Shown piece by piece: positions 1 to 5,838 of a DNA stretch of 6,153 nt. The notes below the pieces were generated by a model. The model was not told the DNA's origin and made no database searches. It worked only from the letters and a program-made list of their open reading frames with translations. Positions within the stretch are counted from its first letter, which is position 1. Every line of letters starts with the position of its first letter. This stretch comes from Chromatiales bacterium (GTDB lineage Bacteria; Pseudomonadota; Gammaproteobacteria; UBA6429; Thiohalophilaceae), in contig JALXDW010000224.1 in the NCBI GenBank assembly GCA_027070385.1, positions 1 through 6,153 on the forward strand, given 5' to 3'. A program made the position numbers and the translations under genes.

Positions 1-1036
1 TTGTGCCACCTGGGCCGGTTGTACCTAAATAGCTGGGTGAGGTTGCCGTAAAGGTAAAGACACCCACTTCCGAAACCGTTTGTGTGCTAATCGTATGTTC
101 GCCATTATCCGCTGATGCCATGTTAACACTGCTCACACCCAGTGCCCCCTGTGCAATCGCCGGAGCGGTATTGGTATGGCTAATGGCAATGTTATTAAGT
201 ACAAAATTAGGTGTAACTGTATTATCTGCACAGGCTGCGCGTACTTTTAGATTAAATTGACTACCTGCCTGGGTAAAGGCACTGCAACTTGCATCGTTAG
301 AGGCACAGGCACTGTTTGCATCATCACTATAAACATAGAATTTTGCCGGCACAACAACAAAACTATCACTGCCTGTCATGCTTAAACTACCACTGGTATA
401 ACTGCTGTTTAAACTTAATTGTCCTGCATCGTTATAGCTGACTGTTATGCTGGACTGACCACTGTTATTAAATGTGAGATCAATCGCCGTGCCGGGAGAG
501 GCTGTTGTAATGGTGGTATCGGTGCTGCCATTATTAATGCTGAGCTGTTTAGTGCTGGTGGTTGGCGAGCTGTAAGTACTCCAGAAATTAACCGTTTTTG
601 TTGTGTTCTGGAAAGTCGGTACACACGCCTGCGAGGTATCATCAAGACGTACTGCACTGATGGTTACATTCGCAGAAGTCGCGCAACTTGTTAAATTGGG
701 AACATCATAGATAAAACCGGTATCATAGAAAGTAATATCGCAGCTTGAATTCCCTGCAGCGGTATTGACGCACTGCACACTGTTATTTGCAGACGGGCTG
801 GACGATGATACACCAAGCGTATAGGTTGCTGCAGTTGTTTTGCTTAAAGTAAAAGTACTGCTACCGCCACTAATGGTTTGTGTGTCGCCACCAGTCCAGC
901 CAGTCGGTGTTAACGTAATGCTGACATCACTGGTATAGGTGCTGCTGCAAGTACTGTCTGCACAGGCTTGCACTGTGATCGATTCGGCTTCACAAGTCAA
1001 TGCACTACCATCATGGGTAATGCGAATATGATCAAA
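1..1036 (-). other. MshQ DUF6701-like region (residues 596-940, incomplete)
   Basis: This part carries the conserved MshQ landmarks: FDHIRITHDGS, a cluster of cysteines (C610, C620, C625), C684 and C694, FIYDVP, QACVPTF with NFW, and SDSFVVVPAKF before a further Cys-containing segment (C839, C846, C864). It appears to be a chain of beta-sandwich-like domains stabilised by disulfides. From memory the region is usually several hundred residues long and continues beyond the window edge. Its molecular function is unknown. Confidence 0.75.
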
Positions 1037-2821
1037 GGTGGAAGTAATCGTGCAGGTGGTCAGCGTGCCTTTTTTGCCACTATAAAAAGGCGTCCCATCA
1101 GACGCAACCCAAACGTCATTGAAATCCTTGCTGCCCTGTCGCTTCTGTGCCCAACTACTGCCATTGTAATATTGGTAATAGCCTTTTTTACCAACCGCAT
1201 AGATTTCACCGGTTGAGGTTGAACCATAAATACCTTTTAATTCCTCTGTCGCCGTCGCCACTTGTGTGCAGCTTGAACCGTTGTATTTATAGACCACCCC
1301 TGAACCACCTGATTTACCGGCAAAATAAATATTGCCACTACCATCGCCCCACAAATCTTTAAAGTCGACCCCCCCTCCTGCCGCACAGGTGGTAATTTCA
1401 GTCCAGCTTCCATCACTGCGGGTATAACGAAATAAATGACCTGCTTTTGTCAGGCCGTACACATAGGTGCTGTTTCCCCAGGCATCTTCAAAATCGTCGT
1501 TATTATCTGTCCCGGCAAGGCTACCCTGATTTGTCCAGGCACTGCCATTCCAGGAATAGATACTGCCATCCTTACCAAAAACATATATTTCAGATACGCT
1601 ATAGGCCCATACACCTTTTAAATCTTTACTGGTAGGTGCAGTAAGGGTGTTCCAGCTATCACTGGTTTCAACTAAGACGGTTCCCTTTTTACCAACCGCA
1701 ACACTGTTGCTACTATCAATGGCATAAACATCTTCAAGATCTTTATTGGGATTACCTGTTACGCTAACAGCGGACCAGTTCGTACCATTATAAGACCAGA
1801 CTTCTCCTTCCTTACCAACTGCAAGCACATCGGTTTTGCTGCTACCGGAAATACCTTTGAGATCTTCTTTCGATGCTGTGGTGGTGGTTGTACATAAACT
1901 GCCACTGCCACCCCCGGCTGTGTAAGTGCAGTTGGATGCATAGCCTTTATCCATTGCATAGTATGCATTACCAGCTGACGATACCCATACAGCATTAATA
2001 TCTTCACTGCCTTCGGAAGCATTAACCCAACTGGAGCCGGTATAAAAAACAATTTCTCCGTCTTTACCAACAGCATAAATTTCGCCTGTGGTATTGGAGC
2101 CGAAAATACCTTTTAAATCTTCCGATGCCGTTGCGACCTGTGTACATGTGCTGCCGTCGTATTTATAAACCGCACCACCATCAACAGCAATATAGATATT
2201 GCCACTGCTATCCCCCCATAAGGCATTGGCATCATCATTTAATGTGGTCGCACAGGTGGTTATCGTTGACCAGCTATCCCCACTACGATTATAGACATAG
2301 AGATTGCCATTCTTGCCGAGGGCATAAAAATTTGCATTATCACCCCAGGCCGCCTTCAGATCTTCGCTGCCAGTATTTGCTGCTGCGGATAAATCAGACC
2401 AGACACTGCCGTTATAACGTAAGACTTTTCCTTTTTTGCCAACGGCATAAACTTCTGTTGTACTGTAAGCCCAGACACCTCGTAATGTTTCGCCGGTGCC
2501 ACTGCTGGAGCCTGACCAGCTTGAACCATTGTAAATTCTGATAGTACCGTTTTTGCCAACAGCATAAGCAGCGTTGCTATTTAAAACAAAAACGCTTTCC
2601 AGTGTTCGTGTTGTGCCTGAGCTGCTTGCCGACCAGTTGCTACCATCATAAATATAAACAACGCCATTTTTACCAACGGCAATAACATTGCTATCTGATG
2701 AGCCGGATATGCCTTTAAAATCATTACTGGCAATACCGATTTGTGAGGTGCTACAAGTTTGTGCTGCCATCACTAACGATGTGAAACATAGCAGTATGAA
2801 CGTGAGTATAAAGCGTATCAT
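1..2821 (-). CDS. mshQ: MshQ, large exported MSHA protein with tandem beta-propeller-like repeats, C-terminus outside the window
   Basis: The frame is open for 940 codons from the ATG at 2821 to the window edge, with no stop inside. The ATG overlaps the mshP TGA as ATGA, and TAAGAGTGA about 10 nt upstream is a weak binding site. Residues 1-20 are a Sec signal peptide ending VMAA. Residues ~23-594 hold 14 repeats of about 40 residues with the pattern (E/D)(D/L)LKG(V/I)W...(I/V)YAVGK(K/N)G...YNGSSW, arranged as two sets of seven. From residue 596 it matches MshQ/DUF6701 landmarks: FDHIRITHDGSALTC, VQACADSTC, DTGFIYDVP (700-708), VRLDDTSQACVPTF (724-737), VNFWSTY and DSFVVVPAKF (819-828). MshQ is thought to be a surface or pilus-tip component. 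An adhesin role like PilY1 is my inference from gene order and architecture. From memory, other MshQ proteins tend to have LamG-like N-terminal domains, so these propellers look unusual. The sequence is Ser/Thr/Gly/Asn-rich. Confidence 0.88.
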   Translation of the reverse strand, partial: MIRFILTFILLCFTSLVMAAQTCSTSQIGIASNDFKGISGSSDSNVIAVGKNGVVYIYDGSNWSASSSGTTRTLESVFVLNSNAAYAVGKNGTIRIYNGSSWSGSSSGTGETLRGVWAYSTTEVYAVGKKGKVLRYNGSVWSDLSAAANTGSEDLKAAWGDNANFYALGKNGNLYVYNRSGDSWSTITTCATTLNDDANALWGDSSGNIYIAVDGGAVYKYDGSTCTQVATASEDLKGIFGSNTTGEIYAVGKDGEIVFYTGSSWVNASEGSEDINAVWVSSAGNAYYAMDKGYASNCTYTAGGGSGSLCTTTTTASKEDLKGISGSSKTDVLAVGKEGEVWSYNGTNWSAVSVTGNPNKDLEDVYAIDSSNSVAVGKKGTVLVETSDSWNTLTAPTSKDLKGVWAYSVSEIYVFGKDGSIYSWNGSAWTNQGSLAGTDNNDDFEDAWGNSTYVYGLTKAGHLFRYTRSDGSWTEITTCAAGGGVDFKDLWGDGSGNIYFAGKSGGSGVVYKYNGSSCTQVATATEELKGIYGSTSTGEIYAVGKKGYYQYYNGSSWAQKRQGSKDFNDVWVASDGTPFYSGKKGTLTTCTITSTFDHIRITHDGSALTCEAESITVQACADSTCSSTYTSDVSITLTPTGWTGGDTQTISGGSSTFTLSKTTAATYTLGVSSSSPSANNSVQCVNTAAGNSSCDITFYDTGFIYDVPNLTSCATSANVTISAVRLDDTSQACVPTFQNTTKTVNFWSTYSSPTTSTKQLSINNGSTDTTITTASPGTAIDLTFNNSGQSSITVSYNDAGQLSLNSSYTSGSLSMTGSDSFVVVPAKFYVYSDDANSACASNDASCSAFTQAGSQFNLKVRAACADNTVTPNFVLNNIAISHTNTAPAIAQGALGVSSVNMASADNGEHTISTQTVSEVGVFTFTATSPSYLGTTGPGGT
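1040..1894 (-). repeat. MshQ propeller unit B (residues 310-594, seven blades)
   Basis: Seven repeats start at about residues 319, 360, 399, 442, 485, 526 and 565, and each matches the blade of the same number in unit A better than its neighbours. For example, residues 510-547 match 218-255 at 30 of 38 positions, blade 4 has YTRSDGSWTEITTC against YNRSGDSWSTITTC, and blade 3 has KGVWAYS against RGVWAYS. Cysteines C310, C479, C518 and C590 correspond to C23, C190, C226 and C298. A Gly/Ser/Thr-rich linker (residues ~302-317) joins the units. Unit B runs straight into the DUF6701-like region. Confidence 0.7.
1922..2755 (-). repeat. MshQ propeller unit A (residues 23-300, seven blades)
   Basis: Seven imperfect repeats start at about residues 33, 73, 112, 152, 195, 233 and 272. 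Blades 1-6 carry variants of a core with a Trp/Phe-Gly-Ser or Trp-Ala-Tyr turn, then (V/I)YAVGKxG, then YxGSxW. Blade 7 is degenerate and ends YASNCTY. The four cysteines are C23, C190, C226 and C298. Seven repeats with a cysteine near each end suggest a closed seven-bladed beta-propeller, possibly locked by C23-C298, with C190-C226 bridging blades 4 and 5. The repeats resemble propeller repeats of exported proteins but are not canonical Asp-box or kelch repeats. Confidence 0.7.
2762..2821 (-). other. Signal peptide of MshQ
   Basis: The first 20 residues have one basic residue (R3), a hydrophobic core FILTFILLCFTSLV and an MAA ending before QTCS. Signal peptidase I cleavage after A19 or A20 is likely. 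The cysteine at residue 23 lies after the cleavage zone and is not in a lipobox (LVMAAQTC lacks a small residue-Cys arrangement at the right place), so a lipoprotein is unlikely. Confidence 0.8.
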
Positions 2822-3225
2822 GGTTTAAATTTCACTCTTAATTGTCGTGAGCTATATTCCGGTGATGTCGCAGTGGCATATTTCCCGGTGCTGCTAATCT
2901 GGTAATAAGTATTGCTATCAATGTTATTTGATGAAAAAGTAATAGTAGCCGTTGTGCCACTTAAACCACCCTTTGATAAGGTGATCGTTTGTGTGCTGCC
3001 TGTTGTTGCATACACAGATTGATACATACCCCATTGCAAACCTGTTTGTGCGGCAAAATAAGCTTTAACCGAAGTTATTTCCTGGCTCAGTGATTGCTGG
3101 CTGGTCGAAGTTAATTGTACTGCTGCAGTTGCAAGCAACGCTAATGCCGTAATTAAAAAAACAGCGGCGATAATAGAGACACCTTGCTGGTATTTAAAGA
3201 GGTGTTTAGGCTGCATTTTGAACAT
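2818..3225 (-). CDS. mshP: MshP, minor type IV pilin of the MSHA system (PilX/GspK-like)
   Basis: This small prepilin-like protein has 135 residues from the ATG at 3225. A second in-frame ATG at 3216 would give 132. GAGG at 3232-3229 is 3 nt from the first and 12 nt from the second, so the start is not settled. The leader ends KYQQG and the mature sequence begins VSIIAAVFLITALALLATAAVQLTS. Position +5 is Ala, not Glu. The motif VKAYFAAQTGLQWGMYQ (residues ~54-70) fits the conserved AxxAAxAGxEWGxYQ of MshP and resembles PilX. The protein likely caps or nucleates the tip pilin complex and may present MshQ. No cysteine is present. It overlaps mshO by 20 bp, and its stop shares an ATGA with the mshQ start. 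Confidence 0.85.
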   Translation of the reverse strand: MFKMQPKHLFKYQQGVSIIAAVFLITALALLATAAVQLTSTSQQSLSQEITSVKAYFAAQTGLQWGMYQSVYATTGSTQTITLSKGGLSGTTATITFSSNNIDSNTYYQISSTGKYATATSPEYSSRQLRVKFKP

Positions 3226-4087
3226 GGGCCTCGTGAATCATATGAACAATCTCACCCTTAACAGTTAGCGTTAAATCAATGGTTAAGACACTGGCACGTT
3301 GCTGTGTGCCGGGGACATAGCTAAATGTTAAAGCGCTGACATTCTCTAAAAGTAATTGTGGATTAAGAGGTGTGTTGGGGGCAGTGAAGGTACTGGTTGC
3401 ACGAAAAAGATCAGTGCCGCTTAAATAAAAAAGGGTGGCATTATTTTGAATAATCTGGAATCGACGAGAAGGAGACTGTGTTGCAAAAGAAACGGCACTG
3501 GAAAAATTTATAACGGCGATATCATCATTGGGTGCGCTGCCATCCACATCCTTTGTCGAGATACTACTTATTTGCTGCCGTCGGGTTGTACTGCTATAGA
3601 TATCCGTATTGTTGGTGTTATAAACAACAACCCAATCATTAGCAGAGGCATTTAGATTATTGGTAGAAAGCACATCTAAAAGGCTTGCTGCCATCGGTGA
3701 TACGGGTAATGGTGCACGTATTGCGCCACTGGCATAAGTCCCGGATAACGTCTGGTATTCACCCCCATCAGTCGATTTTAAAAAATAAACCCGATTGGCC
3801 GAACTACTGCAATTACTGCCATCAAAGGTGCAAATACTGTTGGGAAGGGCATGCCGTATTTCACGTGCAATACGATCAATCGCCAGTCGTGCACTGCTAT
3901 GAAGTTTTGCACGTCGTGCAGTTGCATCATAACCGTCGACGGTACGATCAATGATTAATGCAGAAAGGCCTCCAACGATACCTAAAATAGTAATGGCAAT
4001 CACCATTTCAATAAGTGTAAAACCAGGTTGTTTTCTGATAAAAACACCATTATTGTGAGGAAAAATATTTTTATGATTATTTTTCAT
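3206..4087 (-). CDS. mshO: MshO, minor type IV pilin of the MSHA system (PilW/GspJ-like)
   Basis: This 293-residue prepilin has a 22-residue leader ending RKQPG. The mature N-terminus is FTLIEMVIAITILGIVGG with Glu at +5 (E27). The hallmark after the helix is VDGYDATARRAKLHSSARLAIDRIAREIRHALPNS (residues ~50-84), very close to the MshO pattern of GYxDTARRAxL...ALRRLARDLRxALPNSVR. C86 and C93 could form a small disulfide loop. The C-terminus ends HEAHVQNAA, like the family's HQVHVxN ending. At almost 300 residues it is the largest pilin here, as is usual for MshO/PilW/GspJ. Start: the ATG at 4087 follows TAA-GTT directly after mshD and has no Shine-Dalgarno site, so it is probably translated by reinitiation from mshD. 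The 3' end overlaps mshP by 20 bp. Confidence 0.9.
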   Translation of the reverse strand: MKNNHKNIFPHNNGVFIRKQPGFTLIEMVIAITILGIVGGLSALIIDRTVDGYDATARRAKLHSSARLAIDRIAREIRHALPNSICTFDGSNCSSSANRVYFLKSTDGGEYQTLSGTYASGAIRAPLPVSPMAASLLDVLSTNNLNASANDWVVVYNTNNTDIYSSTTRRQQISSISTKDVDGSAPNDDIAVINFSSAVSFATQSPSRRFQIIQNNATLFYLSGTDLFRATSTFTAPNTPLNPQLLLENVSALTFSYVPGTQQRASVLTIDLTLTVKGEIVHMIHEAHVQNAA

Positions 4088-4090
4088 AAC

Positions 4091-4708
4091 TTAAAAATTT
4101 AACTTATAAGTTGAGAATGTCATGCTTGAATTAAGCGGATCAGTAATGATAACGTCTATACGTTTTGCATCGTTGGCTAAAACTGTTGTAGCGGTGCCGG
4201 GTACAACATTATTGAGTTCATTGCCGGCAAAACTGACTTGTATACAAACGGAATAGCCGGCATATTCAGCCGAAATATCATTGCCGGATTCGTTTACTAA
4301 ACTACTGCAACTGCCCGTACAGCTTGCATCACCCGCGGTAACATTGTCACCGCAATATTCCAGATTATGGTAGTCATCCACATCGTCAAACGTACCGCGT
4401 ATTTCACCATCAGCCTGTAAAGTGGTTTGGCCACTAATGCCACTGCTACAGCGGCTACTCGCAAAATCAACACAGCCACCACTGACAGGGGTGTTTTCGT
4501 CATATTTTTTTAACAGGATTTCTTCAAGAAAAGATTGGCCAAGTTCAATGCTGCGAATTTTAATCAAGGGATCTGCACTGTAACGCCCCGTATTGATAAA
4601 CACCATGATGATACCGGTGAAGGCAATGGTAATAATCACTATAAAAATGATCATTTCGATCAGGGTAACACCATGAGAATGAAAGACAGAAGAATTAATA
4701 GTGCGCAT
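4091..4708 (-). CDS. mshD: MshD, minor type IV pilin of the MSHA system
   Basis: This prepilin is 205 residues from the ATG at 4708, or 209 if the GTG at 4720 is used. I chose the ATG because AGGTGA sits 8 nt upstream. The 13-residue leader ends SHG, and mature VTLIEMIIFIVIITIAFTGI keeps Glu at +5 but starts with Val instead of the usual Phe. The segment DPLIKIRSIELGQSFLEEILLKKYDEN and the following FDDVDDYHNLEYC match the MshD pattern (PVLQxRAAELGQALLxEILxKxFDEN ... FDDVDDYH) as I remember it. Six cysteines at residues 79, 87, 119, 130, 134 and 155 suggest up to three disulfides, so it folds in the periplasm. It resembles PilV/GspI-type pilins and probably sits in the tip complex. It overlaps mshC by 14 bp and ends 3 nt before the mshO ATG. 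Confidence 0.88.
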   Translation of the reverse strand: MRTINSSVFHSHGVTLIEMIIFIVIITIAFTGIIMVFINTGRYSADPLIKIRSIELGQSFLEEILLKKYDENTPVSGGCVDFASSRCSSGISGQTTLQADGEIRGTFDDVDDYHNLEYCGDNVTAGDASCTGSCSSLVNESGNDISAEYAGYSVCIQVSFAGNELNNVVPGTATTVLANDAKRIDVIITDPLNSSMTFSTYKLNF

Positions 4709-5150
4709 AACCGGTTTCACCTTCTACGGTTATAGTTAAGCTACTACCCACATTGATACTTGTATCGGTATTGGGTGTCGGTTGTCCCAGGCCATTAAAA
4801 ATAATAGTGCTTGCAGTTAAGCTTGTATCCGATGGAATCGTGACAACGTAATTGCCGGTTCGGTTCGGATTTGGAACAGCGCTGCCATCGGTTTGTTCAA
4901 CCGTGTAACTTGTTGCTGTTGTCACCAGCCGAATGCCCCCGCCGCGAGACATGGCAAGATGCTGTGCATAACGAATGGCTTCAATCAGTTCATCGGCTAC
5001 TTTACGATCTGAAAAACCTGAGCCGGACAAAAAGCGTGAACCAACATTAATGGAGATAATACCCAGAATCAGAATAACAACAACCAGCTCAACAAGCGTA
5101 AAGCCTTGTTGTACAGGCTGAAGAGCTGGTTTGTGCTGGTAACACGTCAT
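4695..5150 (-). CDS. mshC: MshC, minor type IV pilin of the MSHA system
   Basis: This 151-residue prepilin has a 16-residue leader ending VQQG. The mature N-terminus is FTLVELVVVILILGIIS with Glu at +5 (E21). After the helix come SRFLSGSGFSDRKVADELIEAIRYAQ (residues ~38-63), which fits the MshC pattern of ...RFL...FDERGFYDELxxALRYAQKLA, and a beta-rich C-terminal part ending EGETGYAHY. This overall plan resembles GspH/FimT-like minor pilins. It probably helps prime pilus assembly from the inner membrane with MshD, MshO and MshP. The ATG at 5150 is the only reasonable start, since an in-frame GTG or TTG is not seen nearby, but no ribosome binding site precedes it. The 3' end overlaps the start of mshD. 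The leader contains a cysteine at residue 3. The mature protein has no cysteine. Confidence 0.88.
   Translation of the reverse strand: MTCYQHKPALQPVQQGFTLVELVVVILILGIISINVGSRFLSGSGFSDRKVADELIEAIRYAQHLAMSRGGGIRLVTTATSYTVEQTDGSAVPNPNRTGNYVVTIPSDTSLTASTIIFNGLGQPTPNTDTSINVGSSLTITVEGETGYAHY
4717..4722 (-). promoter_or_regulatory. Ribosome binding site deciding the mshD start
   Basis: AGGTGA on the minus strand is fully complementary to part of the 16S rRNA tail and lies 8 nt before the ATG at 4708. The alternative in-frame GTG at 4720 falls inside this motif and has no comparable site of its own. The ATG is therefore the better start. The motif lies within the last codons of mshC. Confidence 0.55.
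5058..5108 (-). repeat. Direct repeat, copy 2: pilin N-helix coding segment in mshC
   Basis: This is the partner of the 51-bp segment at 5646-5696, 588 bp apart in the same orientation, with 6 differences, all at synonymous positions. A deletion between the two copies would fuse the mshA leader and helix to the mshC body in frame. Confidence 0.7.
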
Positions 5151-5153
5151 TGT

Positions 5154-5180
5154 TTAAGTGTAAAAGACAGAGCCGTCCAT
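5154..5180 (-). promoter_or_regulatory. Possible 8-codon leader mini-ORF before mshC
   Basis: In the 60-bp gap between mshA and mshC, an ATG at 5180 opens the short frame MDGSVFYT, closed by TAA at 5156-5154, three nt before the mshC ATG. An AAGGA motif lies 12 nt upstream, which is rather far. mshC itself has no visible Shine-Dalgarno site, and the TAA-3 nt-ATG geometry is the same as at the mshD-mshO junction. The mini-ORF might feed ribosomes into mshC by reinitiation, but an 8-codon frame can easily arise by chance. Confidence 0.2.
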
Positions 5181-5198
5181 GGCGTCAATTCATCCTTA

Positions 5199-5213
5199 TA
5201 AGCCAAAGGCTTA
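5199..5213 (-). other. Small stem-loop at the mshA stop codon
   Basis: On the minus strand TAAGCC-TTT-GGCTTA forms a 6-bp perfect stem with a 3-nt loop, and its first three bases are the mshA stop codon. No run of T follows, so it does not look like an intrinsic terminator. It could be a processing or stability element that lets mshA mRNA accumulate above the downstream minor pilins, but the stem is short and may be chance. Confidence 0.3.
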
Positions 5214-5741
5214 ATTTGTCACAGTGACAGCACCGGTTGTGGCATTGTAGGCGATGGATTTGCCACTGGTCCCATTGTAAGTGTAGAGGCATCGTTCAGC
5301 GGCCGGTGTGGAAGCGATATAATCCGAACCGGCTGCAGTAGCAACACTGGGCGGATTTTGCATCACACCATTCCAGATATTGACACATTGGGCATCACCG
5401 GTTGCATCATTAGTAATGCTGTTCGCACCTGCGGTATCGGTGGGCCAGCCGGAGGTATTTACATCCACATCATCATTACCAAAGCCGACGATATTATCAA
5501 TATTGGTGGTGCTGGATCCTTTGGCCACCCACTGTGCATGGGCAAGCGCAATACCGGCTCCTAAGCCACCACCGGCACCGGCAACAGCAGCAGAGTGTGC
5601 TTCTGCATTGACATCCATAAATTTGGGTAAAGCGGTGGCCGCTAAAATACCGAGAATAAGAATAACCACAACCAGCTCAACCAGTGTAAAACCTTGATTT
5701 GACTGACTATTTGAAAATTGTTTTGTACGTGCTACTTTCAT
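5211..5741 (-). CDS. mshA: MshA-like major type IV pilin (prepilin)
   Basis: This 176-residue prepilin starts at an ATG with a GGAG site 7 nt upstream. The 17-residue leader ends SNQG, and cleavage by the prepilin peptidase would leave mature FTLVELVVVILILGILA, with Glu at mature +5 (E22), the residue needed for subunit assembly. The hydrophobic helix is followed by PKFMDVNAEAHSAAV and an unusually Gly/Ala-rich stretch at residues ~52-66. The globular part has two cysteines, C119 (in QCVNIWNG) and C151 (in ERCLYTY), which probably form the C-terminal D-region disulfide. It would be the main filament subunit, held in the inner membrane before assembly. The gene lies directly upstream of mshC, where mshA normally sits. 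No separate mshB is present between it and mshF, so this single pilin could equally be labelled MshB by similarity. The stop is TAA at 5213-5211. Confidence 0.85.
   Translation of the reverse strand: MKVARTKQFSNSQSNQGFTLVELVVVILILGILAATALPKFMDVNAEAHSAAVAGAGGGLGAGIALAHAQWVAKGSSTTNIDNIVGFGNDDVDVNTSGWPTDTAGANSITNDATGDAQCVNIWNGVMQNPPSVATAAGSDYIASTPAAERCLYTYNGTSGKSIAYNATTGAVTVTN
5646..5696 (-). repeat. Direct repeat, copy 1: pilin N-helix coding segment in mshA
   Basis: These 51 bp encode the 17 residues from QGFTLVEL to LGI. They match the corresponding segment of mshC at 5058-5108 at 45 of 51 positions, and both copies give the same protein sequence. The match reflects shared ancestry and strong constraint on the prepilin helix, although near-identity at DNA level could also let the two genes recombine. 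Confidence 0.7.
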
Positions 5742-5838
5742 ACTTCAACTCCAGAAATAGGTGAACATGGGGACATATTCATTCGTTATAAAATATATCG
5801 GCTAAGCTTGGTTGAAGTTTAGGTTTTTGGGTTATTTT
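5742..5838 (-). promoter_or_regulatory. mshF-mshA intergenic region, possible promoter of the pilin operon
   Basis: This 97-bp gap is the largest in the window and precedes the gene that should need the highest expression. On the minus strand it has an AT-rich core with TATATT at 5797-5792 and TATAAC at 5790-5785, either of which could be a -10 box. The upstream TTCAAC at 5816-5811 is a poor -35 match, and no TGGCAC-N5-TTGC sigma-54 signature is visible. In V. cholerae the msh genes are described as a secretion unit and a separate structural unit, and the latter would start at about this point. No hairpin followed by a T-run is seen after mshF, so read-through from mshF is also likely. The exact promoter is not resolved. 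Confidence 0.3.
5749..5752 (-). promoter_or_regulatory. Ribosome binding site of mshA
   Basis: GGAG lies on the minus strand 7 nt before the ATG at 5741. It is the best-placed Shine-Dalgarno motif in the window and supports that start codon. The sequence between it and the ATG is one arm of an 8-bp inverted repeat whose partner lies at 5811-5818. Confidence 0.75.

Noticed and set aside
1759..2076. A 105-codon minus-strand open frame in another frame within mshQ
   Set aside because: It is a shifted reading of the propeller repeats. The mshQ frame is intact across the whole stretch, with exactly matching codon count from 2821 to 1, so there is no frameshift to explain.
2125..2541. A 138-codon open frame on the plus strand, antisense to mshQ, with a His/Arg/Tyr-rich product
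   Set aside because: It lies fully inside the repeat region of mshQ. Its composition is what the complement of Gly/Ser/Thr/Asn-rich coding gives, and it has no recognisable domain.
1040..2725. Recurring short motifs such as TTTACCAAC(C/G)GC on the plus strand, considered as a CRISPR array or DNA tandem repeat
   Set aside because: They are irregularly spaced and stay in frame. They simply encode the repeated (A/V)VGK(K/N) of the propeller blades, so the repetition is at protein level.
4709..4720. GTG at 4720 as the mshD start
   Set aside because: It falls inside the AGGTGA motif that best serves the ATG at 4708. It adds only four residues to the leader and has no good binding site of its own.
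5199..5213. Intrinsic terminator after mshA
   Set aside because: The stem has only 6 bp and no T-run follows on the minus strand, so termination is unlikely. It is kept only as a small stem-loop.
5380..5697. A 105-codon plus-strand frame antisense to mshA, rich in Ala/Pro/Ser
   Set aside because: It is the complement of a well-supported pilin gene. It has no ribosome binding site and no recognisable protein family.
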